Source: Nonomuraea thailandensis
GTDB taxonomy: Bacteria > Actinomycetota > Actinomycetes > Streptosporangiales > Streptosporangiaceae
Reading direction: 5' to 3'
NCBI RefSeq assembly: GCF_024172165.1
Contig: NZ_JAMZEB010000002.1
Span: forward strand, 1,633,501-1,697,500
DNA length: 64,000 bases
Shown here: in pieces, positions 32,170 through 38,812 of the stretch
Numbering within the stretch: position 1 is the first letter of the stretch
Layout of the letters: every line of letters starts with the position of its first letter
Translations under genes and position numbers: made by a program
Notes under the pieces: model-generated
What the model saw: only the letters and a program-made list of their open reading frames with translations
What the model was told of the DNA's origin: nothing
The model's database searches: none

Positions 32170-33612
32170 ATGACCAGAAGTGTTCTTCTCGTCTCGCTCG
32201 CGGCGGGGTCGCTCACGGTGCCCGCACCGGCTGCCTCCGCCGCGATCGAGCCCGCCATCCGTGCCATCACCGTACGCCCAGCGGCTCCCGTGGTCGGGGC
32301 GCAGGGGTCCGTCCGCCTGGTGATCGACGTGATCGCCAAGGGGGTGGTGCGCGGCAAGGACGGTGTCACCGTCAAGGTCGAGCCCGGCGCGCCGCCCGCC
32401 CAGGCTCCCGAGCCCCGGCCCGTCGTGGTGGCCCCGCCCGGGGGCTCGCCCGTCCGGCCGCCTGTCCGCCCGCCCGCCCAGCACCCCGGCCACGCGCCTG
32501 TCCAGCAACCCGCACAGCAACCCGGACCGCAACCCGCACAGCCGCCCGCCCACCAGCCCCCTTACCAGCCCGAGCAGCCGCCGGCGCAGTCACCTGCCCG
32601 GCCGCCCGCGCACGCGCCCGCCAAGCCGCCTGCCCAGGCCCCCGTTCAGGGGCCTGCTCAGGGGCCTGCTCAGGGGCCGGTGGAAACGCCCGCCCAGGCT
32701 CCGGTCCAGGCGCCCGCCCAGGGCGGCGGGTCCATGCAGGGCGGCGGATCCGTCCAGGGCGGCGGATCCGTCCAGGGCGGTGGGTCCGCTCTGGCGCCCG
32801 CCCAGCAGCCGGGCAAGGCGACCGCCGCGCTGCCCGTGCTGGGACCGGCCGTGCTGCCCGACCAGGCCCCCGCGGCCCAGAACGGGGCGCTCACCCCCGT
32901 GAAGGCGTCGGCGGCGGCACCCGCGATCGTCGCGAGCCCCGGCCCCGCCGGCGGCGCGGCGCCGCAGGACGACGCGGAGCAGGCACTGCCGCCCGGCACG
33001 CGACCCCTGATCGACCACTACTCAGGCTCGGCCGCCGCCCCCAAGGAGGGCGTCACCGGGAACCGCCCGATGCCGCTTCCTCGCCTGGTGTGGCGCCTGG
33101 CGCAGGGAACCCCTCCGGGCGGCCTCGCCGGGGGAGCGGCGCGCATGACGGACGACTGGCAGACCTGGCGCTTCCTGCCGGACAAGAAGCTCAACCGCTT
33201 CTACCCGGCGGGCACCTGGACGATCACCGCCACCGCCAGGGGTGCGAACGGGCGGACGATCACCCAGTACGCCTCGTTCGAGCTCAAGCGCGAGACCAGG
33301 CTGACCGCCGTGCGGGCGGAGAGGTCGGCCCGCACGGACGGCGTCCGGCTGCGCGGCTCGCTGACCCGCGTCGACCCGCGCGGCCTCACGGACTACGGCC
33401 CGTTCGCCAAGCAGCGCCTGGAGGTCCTGTGGCGTCCTGACGAGTCCTCGGCCTGGCAGCCGGTGGGCCAGGTGATGACGGACGCGGCGGGCGCGTTCGT
33501 CGGCTCGGTGCCCGGCCGTACGGAGGGATACTGGCGCGTGCGCTACTCCGGAACCGGGCACTACGCGCCCGATCTCTCAAAATCCCGACAAATAACGCAA
33601 CAGGTCACATAA
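32170..33612 (+). CDS. secreted protein with Pro/Gln-rich linker and C-terminal beta module
   Basis: 480 residues; start chosen at the ATG (32170) giving a clean Sec signal MTRSVLLVSLAAGSLTVPA. A short beta domain (about 30-75) is followed by ~200 residues of Pro, Ala, Gln and Gly repeats (QPAQ, QGPA, QGGGS), a typical wall-spanning linker. The C-terminal ~160 residues contain an Ig-like module (LEVLWRPDESSAWQPVG ... GYWRVRYSGTGHYAP) that is clearly paralogous to the domain of the next gene. No catalytic motif. There is no strong ribosome-binding site; a possible leaderless start follows a TACCGT element. Confidence 0.75.
   Translation: MTRSVLLVSLAAGSLTVPAPAASAAIEPAIRAITVRPAAPVVGAQGSVRLVIDVIAKGVVRGKDGVTVKVEPGAPPAQAPEPRPVVVAPPGGSPVRPPVRPPAQHPGHAPVQQPAQQPGPQPAQPPAHQPPYQPEQPPAQSPARPPAHAPAKPPAQAPVQGPAQGPAQGPVETPAQAPVQAPAQGGGSMQGGGSVQGGGSVQGGGSALAPAQQPGKATAALPVLGPAVLPDQAPAAQNGALTPVKASAAAPAIVASPGPAGGAAPQDDAEQALPPGTRPLIDHYSGSAAAPKEGVTGNRPMPLPRLVWRLAQGTPPGGLAGGAARMTDDWQTWRFLPDKKLNRFYPAGTWTITATARGANGRTITQYASFELKRETRLTAVRAERSARTDGVRLRGSLTRVDPRGLTDYGPFAKQRLEVLWRPDESSAWQPVGQVMTDAAGAFVGSVPGRTEGYWRVRYSGTGHYAPDLSKSRQITQQVT
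32719..32790. repeat. 18-base tandem repeat
   Basis: Four 18-base units beginning CAGGGCGG, at 32719, 32737, 32755 and 32773, encode Gln-Gly-Gly-Gly-Ser-X in the linker of the secreted protein. Unit 2 and unit 3 are identical. In frame. Confidence 0.85.
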
Positions 33613-33644
33613 GGTCATCGCTCTGGATGGGCGGGCCGTCCGCC

Positions 33645-33675
33645 GTTGCGGAAATGTGATCAACTTTGTCGCAAC
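33645..33675. terminator. weak inverted repeat between secreted genes
   Basis: GTTGCG (33645-33650) pairs with CGCAAC (33670-33675) around 19 bases; TTTTCC follows. It may be a terminator for the upstream gene, or an operator in the promoter of the next; the surrounding bases are AT-richer. Confidence 0.4.
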
Positions 33676-33712
33676 TTTTCCTTACCCATACGCGTCATTG
33701 GCATTTGACGTG

Positions 33713-33740
33713 CCCGTCCGGGTGCGTCCATTCGGACGGG
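33713..33740 (+). promoter_or_regulatory. 5' leader hairpin next to ribosome-binding site
   Basis: CCCGTCCG (33713-33720) and CGGACGGG (33733-33740) form a perfect 8-base-pair stem with a 12-base loop. The GAAGGA ribosome-binding site of the small secreted gene begins at the next base, so the hairpin could affect ribosome access. Confidence 0.5.
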
Positions 33741-33754
33741 GAAGGATTTCTGTT

Positions 33755-34249
33755 TTGAAGATGCGACGTCTAGCCGCCGGCCTGGCGGCTGCGGCCCTGG
33801 GCGCGACCGTGGTGGCCACCGCCGCCTCGCCCGCGCTCGCGGACGACCCGGGCCTCGACCCGGATGTCGCCGGCGGCCACACCAGCCTCAAGCTCGACGT
33901 GAACCCCGAGCCCGCCTGGCGCGGCAAGCCCCTCTCCATCGAGGGCAAGCTCTCCGTGCAGTGCGACGAGGACTACATCAGCGGCTTCGTCTCGGTGCAC
34001 CACGCCGACCACTGCAAGAAGCAGGAGCGCTGGCACCGCCTGGCGCACAAGCGCGTCGTGATCCTCTTCCGGGCGGACCGCGGCGGCCGCTGGGAGCACG
34101 TGGACACCGTCCGCACCAGCGGCAGGGGCTACTTCGGCCTGCGGGTGCCCGCCCGCGAGTCGGGCACGTGGCGCGCGGTCTTCGAGGGCAGCGGGCACCT
34201 GGCCCCCTCGGAGGGCACGGACTGGGTGAAGGTCATCGGCCGTCACTGA
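33755..34249 (+). CDS. small secreted protein with the paralogous beta module
   Basis: 164 residues from TTG 33755, which has GAAGGA 8 bases upstream; an ATG two codons later (33761) is an alternative. A Sec signal (MRRLAAGLAAAALGATVVATAASPALA) is followed by a beta-rich domain: LKLDVNPEPAWRGKPLSIEG, one cysteine pair (C in VQCDEDY and C in DHCKKQERW), then VVILFRADRGGRWEHVDTV and SGTWRAVFEGSGHLAP. The latter matches the C-terminal module of the preceding gene, so both come from a duplicated family of wall-exposed domains. It has no recognised catalytic motif. Confidence 0.8.
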   Translation: MKMRRLAAGLAAAALGATVVATAASPALADDPGLDPDVAGGHTSLKLDVNPEPAWRGKPLSIEGKLSVQCDEDYISGFVSVHHADHCKKQERWHRLAHKRVVILFRADRGGRWEHVDTVRTSGRGYFGLRVPARESGTWRAVFEGSGHLAPSEGTDWVKVIGRH

Positions 34250-34262
34250 CGAGCCGCCACCT

Positions 34263-34293
34263 CGAACGCCCGGCCGCACCGGCCGGGCGTTCG
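34263..34293. terminator. bidirectional terminator hairpin
   Basis: CGAACGCCCGGCCG (34263-34276) and CGGCCGGGCGTTCG (34280-34293) form a perfect 14-base-pair stem with a 3-base loop, between the convergent secreted and oxidoreductase genes. Confidence 0.85.
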
Positions 34294-34308
34294 CCATGCC
34301 AGGGCACC

Positions 34309-34956
34309 TCAGTAGGAGACGGCCACCTGGACCCTCCGGTGCCCGGCGGCCTCCGCCTCGTCCACCAGGGCCACCGCCAGATCCGCGTACGAGAACGCCG
34401 GATCCCCCTCCCCGGCCTCCGGCACCCGCCCGTCCCCGAACCGGTACCGTCCCGTCCTGGCCGCCTCCGCGTCCAGGAAGACGGGCGGCGGCGCGATCAC
34501 CACCCAGTCGAGCGCCGACGCCTCCAGCAGCTCCAGCTCGGCCGCGTGCCCCAGCGAGAACGCCCGCGCCTCGGCCGGGAAACCGGGAGTGTCGATGAGC
34601 CGCACGCCGGGGGAGACCTCCAGCAGGCTCCCGATGCCCAGCGCCACCAGGCGCGGCACCCCGGCCCGCCCCAGCCCGTCCACCAGCGCCCGCGTGGCGG
34701 CGGCGTAGAACTCCTCCGACGGCAGGTCCAGCCGCGCCGCCACCTGCAGCGCCACGTCGTGGCCCGCGGCCACCGCCGCCACGCTGCCGCCGTCGGTGAC
34801 GTCCCCCGTGACCACCTTCACCCCCGCGCCGCCCAGCTCCGGGTGCCTGCCGGGATCGCGCACCACGGCCGTCACCTCGTGCCCGCGCCCGGCCGCCTCC
34901 GCGACCACCCGCGTCCCGGCCCGCCCGCCGGCCCCGAACACCACGATCCTGCTCAC
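34309..34956 (-). CDS. NAD(P)H-binding atypical SDR oxidoreductase (QorB/NmrA-like)
   Basis: 215 residues. The N-terminal Rossmann motif is FGAGGRAGTRVVAEA near residue 6, with TAVVRDPGR and VVTGDVTDGGSVAA after it. There is no YxxxK in the usual place, as in the NAD(P)H-binding SDR-a group that includes quinone reductases and NmrA-type sensors. The GTG start at 34956 has GGAGG 5 bases upstream. Divergent, 111 bases from an HxlR regulator gene, the standard layout where an HxlR protein represses an NAD(P)H-dependent detoxification enzyme. The substrate is unknown. Confidence 0.82.
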   Translation of the reverse strand: MSRIVVFGAGGRAGTRVVAEAAGRGHEVTAVVRDPGRHPELGGAGVKVVTGDVTDGGSVAAVAAGHDVALQVAARLDLPSEEFYAAATRALVDGLGRAGVPRLVALGIGSLLEVSPGVRLIDTPGFPAEARAFSLGHAAELELLEASALDWVVIAPPPVFLDAEAARTGRYRFGDGRVPEAGEGDPAFSYADLAVALVDEAEAAGHRRVQVAVSY

Positions 34957-35067
34957 CGCTGCCTCCACCACGCCACTGACCGGCGGCCGGTCCGTCCGGC
35001 CGCCCATGCGCAGACGGTAGAGGGCGGGACGTCGCTTACCGCAACGATAGTTACCTACGATGGCGCC

Positions 35068-35433
35068 ATGGCAGAGCCACTCGATCCGGACATGTTCACC
35101 GGCTGCCCGCCGGTCGCCGCGCCGATCCGCGTCGGCGACAAATGGACCGCCAAGATCATCCGCTGCCTGGAGCGGGGGCCGCGCCGTTTCACCGAGCTCC
35201 AGGCCCCGCTGCGCGGCATCACCCCGAAGGTGCTCACCGAGTCGCTGCGCGCCATGGAACGCGACGGCCTGCTCACCCGCACCGCGTACGACGAGATCCC
35301 GCCGCGCGTCGAGTACGAGCTCACGGAGCTCGGCCGCAGCCTCATCGAGCCGATGAACGCCGGCTGCGAGTGGTCCCGCAAGCACCTGTCCGAGCTGATG
35401 CGCGCCCGCGACGCCTGGTTCGCCGCCTCGTGA
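35068..35433 (+). CDS. HxlR-family winged-helix regulator
   Basis: 121 residues, the family's usual size. Cys13 sits in FTGCPPVAAPIRVGDKWT, the conserved N-terminal cysteine position used by redox- or quinone-sensing HxlR proteins (QorR, HypR, YodB). The DNA-binding wing and helices follow: RFTELQAPLRGITPKVLTESLRAM. Its promoter region (34957-35067) carries TTACC twice 15 bases apart and ACGATAG/ACGATGG repeats, candidate operators. It probably represses the divergent oxidoreductase gene and itself until the cysteine is modified by quinone or aldehyde stress; the mechanism is inferred from relatives. Confidence 0.88.
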   Translation: MAEPLDPDMFTGCPPVAAPIRVGDKWTAKIIRCLERGPRRFTELQAPLRGITPKVLTESLRAMERDGLLTRTAYDEIPPRVEYELTELGRSLIEPMNAGCEWSRKHLSELMRARDAWFAAS

Positions 35434-35594
35434 CCCGGCGGCACGCCCGGGACCGCCCCGCCCCCTCCGGGCGTGAGGCCGGAATCGATCTAGGGAAGAA
35501 TGTGTTGTCGTGCGGTGAAGCGGCGGATTTTGGGGGTGGGCCGACACCCGTCGTAGTCTGGCCCCCTGGGTGAGCGAACAGGAGGTGACGCCCC

Positions 35595-36584
35595 ATGTTG
35601 CGAGACTCGTTCGGACGGGTGGCGACGGATCTGCGGGTGTCCCTCACGGACAAGTGCAACCTGCGCTGCACGTACTGCATGCCACCCGAGGGTCTCGACT
35701 GGCTTCCGAGCGCCAAGCTCCTGACGGCCGACGAGATCGTCCGCCTGGTGACGATCGGCGTCGAACGCCTCGGCATCACCGAGGTGCGCTACACCGGCGG
35801 CGAGCCCCTGCTCCGGCGTGAGCTGGTGGACATCGTCGGCCGCACCACCACGCTGACCCCCAGGCCCCAGGTCTCCCTGACCACGAACGGCATCGGCCTG
35901 GCCCGCCTCGCCGGGCCGCTGGCCGCCGCGGGGCTGGACCGGGTGAACGTCTCCCTCGACACCCTCGACGCCGCCACGTTCAAGCGGCTCGCGCACCGCG
36001 ACAGGCACGCCGACGTGATCGCCGGGCTGGCCGCCGCCGACGCCGCGGGCCTGCGCCCCGTCAAGGTGAACGCCGTGCTGATGCGCGGCATCAACGACCA
36101 CGAGGCCGTCCCGCTGCTGCGCTGGTGCCTCGACCAGGGGTACGAGCTGCGCTTCATCGAGCAGATGCCGCTCGACGCCCAGCACGGCTGGAGCCGCGAG
36201 GACATGGTCACCGCCGACGAGATCCTCAAGCTCCTGTCGGCCTCCTTCGACCTGACCCCCGACGACCTGGAGGAGCGCGGCAGCGCCCCCGCCGAGCGGT
36301 TCCTCGTGGACGGCGGCCCCGCCAGGGTCGGGGTGATCGGCTCGGTGACGCGGCCGTTCTGCGGAGCGTGCGACCGGGTCAGGCTGACCGCCGACGGCCA
36401 GGTCCGCAACTGCCTGTTCGCCACCGAGGAGTCCGACCTGAAGACGGCGATGCGCGGCGGCGCCTCCGACGAGGAGCTGGCCGAGCGGTGGATGGCGGCG
36501 GTGTTGCGCAAGCGGGCCGGCCACGGCATCGACGACCCGTCGTTCCTGCAGCCGTCCCGCCCCATGTCCGCCATCGGCGGCTGA
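35595..36584 (+). CDS. moaA: GTP 3',8-cyclase MoaA (molybdenum cofactor synthesis)
   Basis: 329 residues. The radical-SAM triad C21-x3-C25-x2-C28 appears in KCNLRCTYC, and the second cluster is given by CGACDRVRLTADGQVRNC near residue 260. YTGGEPLLR binds SAM, and the protein ends in the functional GG pair (SAIGG). It converts GTP to 3',8-cyclo-7,8-dihydro-GTP, the first step of Moco biosynthesis. AGGAGGTGA stands 6-7 bases before the ATG. The 161-base upstream region has no obvious cofactor riboswitch to my reading. It is followed by a DUF6457 gene that commonly accompanies Moco genes; the AOR upstream in this window may use the same pterin. Confidence 0.95.
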   Translation: MLRDSFGRVATDLRVSLTDKCNLRCTYCMPPEGLDWLPSAKLLTADEIVRLVTIGVERLGITEVRYTGGEPLLRRELVDIVGRTTTLTPRPQVSLTTNGIGLARLAGPLAAAGLDRVNVSLDTLDAATFKRLAHRDRHADVIAGLAAADAAGLRPVKVNAVLMRGINDHEAVPLLRWCLDQGYELRFIEQMPLDAQHGWSREDMVTADEILKLLSASFDLTPDDLEERGSAPAERFLVDGGPARVGVIGSVTRPFCGACDRVRLTADGQVRNCLFATEESDLKTAMRGGASDEELAERWMAAVLRKRAGHGIDDPSFLQPSRPMSAIGG

Positions 36585-36687
36585 CCGCTTCGGACGGATC
36601 CGGCGCGCCCGGACACGCCCGCTCCCAGCACAGCCCGGCCATCCGTGGCGCGGCTGCGACACAATGGACGACCTGGAGGAGGCTCGC

Positions 36688-36945
36688 ATGCACGTGCTCA
36701 ACGAATGGACCGCGCTGGCCTGCAAGGAGCTGGGGATCGACCCGGCCACCGTGGACCGCGACCAGATACTCGACCTGACCAAGGAGGTCGCCCACGGCGT
36801 CGCCAGGCCCGCCGCGCCGCTGACGGCGTACCTGCTCGGCCTCGCTCAGGGCGCGGGCACCGCGCCCGAGGACGCCGTGGCCCGCCTGACCACATTGGCG
36901 AAGAACTGGGGCCAAGCGACCACTGAGACGCTTACAGACGGCTGA
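36688..36945 (+). CDS. DUF6457 protein, molybdopterin-associated
   Basis: 85 residues from the ATG at 36688, which has GGAGGAGG 5 bases upstream; an in-frame ATG at 36664 lacks it. Sequence LNEWTALACKELGIDPATV followed by VAHGVARPAAPLTAYLLGLAQG identifies DUF6457, a small helical protein frequently next to mobA or moaA. Function is unproven; location 104 bases after moaA supports a role in Moco assembly or delivery. It has no catalytic motif or signal peptide. Confidence 0.8.
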   Translation: MHVLNEWTALACKELGIDPATVDRDQILDLTKEVAHGVARPAAPLTAYLLGLAQGAGTAPEDAVARLTTLAKNWGQATTETLTDG

Positions 36946-37087
36946 CACTCGAACGAACTCTTGAAGTCAAGCGCGCCCCGCCTGAAGATTTCCTGTGAAT
37001 AACGAGGCGAGGGCGCGTGTAAACGATTTCGGGAAAGCCGCCCTATCCGACTGCGGCGCCGGCGCGCACTGATCCAGAACTGGCCGG
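36946..37087. other. intergenic stretch after the DUF6457 gene
   Basis: Together with the small RNA this makes about 300 bases without a coding gene. I see no ORF with a ribosome-binding site. It is moderately AT-richer (GTAAACGATTTCGGG) and may hold an end-of-transcript region for moaA. Confidence 0.5.
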
Positions 37088-37207
37088 GAAAAGGGCGACG
37101 CCGGGTGGTTACGGGGGCAAACCACCCGGCGTCGCTTCATCGGCGTTCCGACGGGGGCCCGGAACGCCGGCACCAGCACTCCGACGGGGGACCGGAGCGC
37201 TTGGCTA
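37088..37207 (-). ncRNA. candidate C-rich-loop small RNA (6C-like) with its own terminator
   Basis: Read on the minus strand, three hairpins occur in series. Stem 1: GCGCTCCG/CGGAGTGC (37200-37176, one mismatch), loop GTCCCCCGT. Stem 2: CGGCGTTCCG/CGGAACGCCG (37169-37141), loop GGCCCCCGT. Stem 3: a 16-base-pair perfect stem (37135-37095), loop TGCCCCCGT, followed by CCTTTTCCC, i.e. a terminator. Each loop is nine bases and ends in CCCCCGT. Upstream on the same strand are TTGACG (37240-37235) and TACGCT (37214-37209), a plausible but widely spaced promoter. The actinobacterial 6C RNA family has C-rich loops in two hairpins; this has three loops with five Cs, so it is related in design, not necessarily homologous. 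Confidence 0.7.
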
Positions 37208-37247
37208 AAGCGTACACCTACAACCCGTGGGATGCGTCAAGACTTAG

Positions 37248-37571
37248 TCACGACCCGATCTCGCGTCGATGCAGCGGTATCTCGCTTTGGTTAGCTTCAG
37301 GGGACTGAAAGGTAGGCGGTGGGGCACCGTTGGACCTCTCATTGGCCCCGATTACCGCTATGTATGGCAAAAAGACCGCAGCGGCGATGAACAGCAGCCG
37401 GTACGGCCACGGCACCGGCACCACGACCGCCAGGATCAGGCAGATCGTGCGGATCCCCATCTTGATGAGGTAGCTGATCTCACGCTTACGGATGTCCGCG
37501 GTCAGCGACGGCTGGGCGTCGGTGACCTGGTGGACGGCTGGTTTCCTGCGCCACCCCTTCATACCTTCCAC
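37248..37571 (-). CDS. DUF3099 membrane protein
   Basis: 107 residues from GTG 37571 with GGGG 5 bases upstream; an ATG three codons later (37562) lacks space for a ribosome-binding site. The N-terminus (VHQVTDAQPSLTADIRKREISYLI) and two hydrophobic segments (IRTICLILAVVVPVPWPY, LLFIAAAVFLPYIAVIGAN) match DUF3099, a small two-helix membrane protein found across actinobacteria. Its role is unknown. The stop lies 8 bases upstream of the small-RNA promoter on the same strand, so the RNA could also be cut from this transcript. Confidence 0.82.
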   Translation of the reverse strand: MEGMKGWRRKPAVHQVTDAQPSLTADIRKREISYLIKMGIRTICLILAVVVPVPWPYRLLFIAAAVFLPYIAVIGANERSNGAPPPTFQSPEANQSEIPLHRREIGS

Positions 37572-37661
37572 GGTAGCCCCAGGAGGACCCGGTGGCGACG
37601 GCAGCCCGGCGCGGGCGCGGGGGTCATGCGATCATGGCCTTCGAGTAAGGAGGATGTGGAG

Positions 37662-37874
37662 ATGACGGATCGCACGTACCGGGTCACGGAGATCGTCGGC
37701 ACCTCGGGGGAGAGCCTCGACCAGGCCATCCGCAACGGCATCATGAGGGCCTCGCAGACGCTGCGTCACCTCGACTGGTTCGAGGTGACGGAGATCCGGG
37801 GGCACATCGACGCGGGGGAGATCGCGCACTACCAGGTCGGCATGAAGGTGGGCTTCCGCCTAGAGGACTCCTGA
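37662..37874 (+). CDS. dodecin (flavin-storage protein)
   Basis: 70 residues, the family's length. YRVTEIVGTSGESLDQAIRNGI and LRHLDWFEVTEIRGHIDAG match the dodecin beta-alpha-beta-beta fold; W39 (in HLDWFEV) is the aromatic residue that stacks on flavin. Twelve subunits form a hollow sphere binding FMN, FAD or riboflavin, protecting against light-driven damage. AAGGAGG lies 8 bases before the ATG. Divergent from the DUF3099 gene. Confidence is high because the short sequence matches throughout. Confidence 0.93.
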   Translation: MTDRTYRVTEIVGTSGESLDQAIRNGIMRASQTLRHLDWFEVTEIRGHIDAGEIAHYQVGMKVGFRLEDS

Positions 37875-37887
37875 AGCCGCCGGGCAC

Positions 37888-37929
37888 GGCGTGCGGCGGC
37901 CTTGGCGGGGGCCGCGCCCGCCGCACGCC
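37888..37929 (+). terminator. terminator hairpin after dodecin
   Basis: GGCGTGCGGCGG (37888-37899) pairs with CCGCCGCACGCC (37918-37929), 12 base pairs with an 18-base loop, starting 13 bases after the dodecin stop. No T-run. Confidence 0.7.
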
Positions 37930-38097
37930 CAGCGCCTCCTCCACGCGCCGCCCAGCACCTTCCCATGCGGCGGCCCAGCAGTTCCCCGTGCGGGCCCCCC
38001 GACGGCCGGCCCCGGGCGCCCTGGGGGCCGCTGTGAGAACCGCCGCGCCCGGCGGGCCCTGAGCGGTTAGATTGGCCTTGACCCACGGGGAGCGCAC

Positions 38098-38694
38098 ATG
38101 ACGGCCATTCCTCCCGCCGCGAGCGACGCGGCACCCGGACGAGGCGAGTTCCGCATCCTGCTCGTCTGCACGGCCAACATCTGCCGCTCCGCCATGGCCG
38201 AGGTGATCGCCCAGGCGATGCTCCACTCCGCGGCCCTGCCCGTGACCACGGGCAGCGCGGGCGTACGGGCGATGGTCGGCCACCCCATGGCCCCGCACGC
38301 GGTCACCGCCCTCGACCGCCTGGGCCTGAACGGCAGGGCCCACCGGGCCAGGCTGCTGGACCACGACCTGATCAGCTCGTCCGACCTGCTGCTCACCATG
38401 GAGGACGCGCACCGCGCGATCGCCGTCCGCCTGGACCCGCGGGCGGCGGCCAAGACGTTCACGCTGCCCGAGTTCGCCCACCTCGCGGCGGGCGCGGGCC
38501 AGCGCCGCTACCGCTCCGACACGGTGGACCGGGCCAGGGCGATCGTGCGGTCGGCCGCCGAGCGCCGCGCCGAGCGGCGGCCCCTGGAGGTGTACGACCC
38601 GTACGGCGGCCCGCCGGAGGGCTACGAGGTGTGCGCCAAGACGCTCGGAGAGTCCCTCAGCCACGCCCTGGCCGCCCTGCTGGGCCCCCGCTGA
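38098..38694 (+). CDS. low-molecular-weight protein-tyrosine phosphatase
   Basis: 198 residues. The P-loop C24-x5-R30 is in LLVCTANICRSAMAE, and the general-acid aspartate is likely the D in VYDPYGGPP near residue 165. It is a cytoplasmic LMW-PTP, longer than the ~150-residue family mean because of an N-terminal extension (about 17 residues) and a basic stretch around RRYRSDTVDRARAIVRSAAERRAERR. Such enzymes dephosphorylate tyrosine kinases controlling exopolysaccharide or are secreted virulence factors; here the target is unknown. GGGGAG lies 6 bases before the ATG. It is followed by a hairpin between convergent genes. Confidence 0.85.
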   Translation: MTAIPPAASDAAPGRGEFRILLVCTANICRSAMAEVIAQAMLHSAALPVTTGSAGVRAMVGHPMAPHAVTALDRLGLNGRAHRARLLDHDLISSSDLLLTMEDAHRAIAVRLDPRAAAKTFTLPEFAHLAAGAGQRRYRSDTVDRARAIVRSAAERRAERRPLEVYDPYGGPPEGYEVCAKTLGESLSHALAALLGPR

Positions 38695-38775
38695 CCCATG
38701 GAAGGCCGCCCGAGGGCCCGGAGGCCACGGAAGCCCTCCAAGCGCTGAAAAGCCCGGAGCGCGCCGCACAGCCGG

Positions 38776-38804
38776 CGTGCCCGGCCGCCTGGCGACCGGG
38801 CACG
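38776..38804. terminator. hairpin between convergent genes
   Basis: CGTGCCCGG (38776-38784) and CCGGGCACG (38796-38804) pair perfectly with an 11-base loop, between the phosphatase gene and the oppositely transcribed pmbA-like gene. Confidence 0.65.
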
Positions 38805-38812
38805 AGGCGGAA

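Noticed and set aside
35434..35594. Moco riboswitch before moaA
   Set aside because: I could not draw a convincing multi-helix Moco RNA in these 161 bases; the GC-rich stretch is unremarkable. A covariance-model search would decide.
37088..37207. Plus-strand RNA with GGGGG loops
   Set aside because: The 16-bp stem is followed by TTCAT on the plus strand, but by CCTTTTCCC on the minus strand, and promoter-like elements lie only on the minus strand side.
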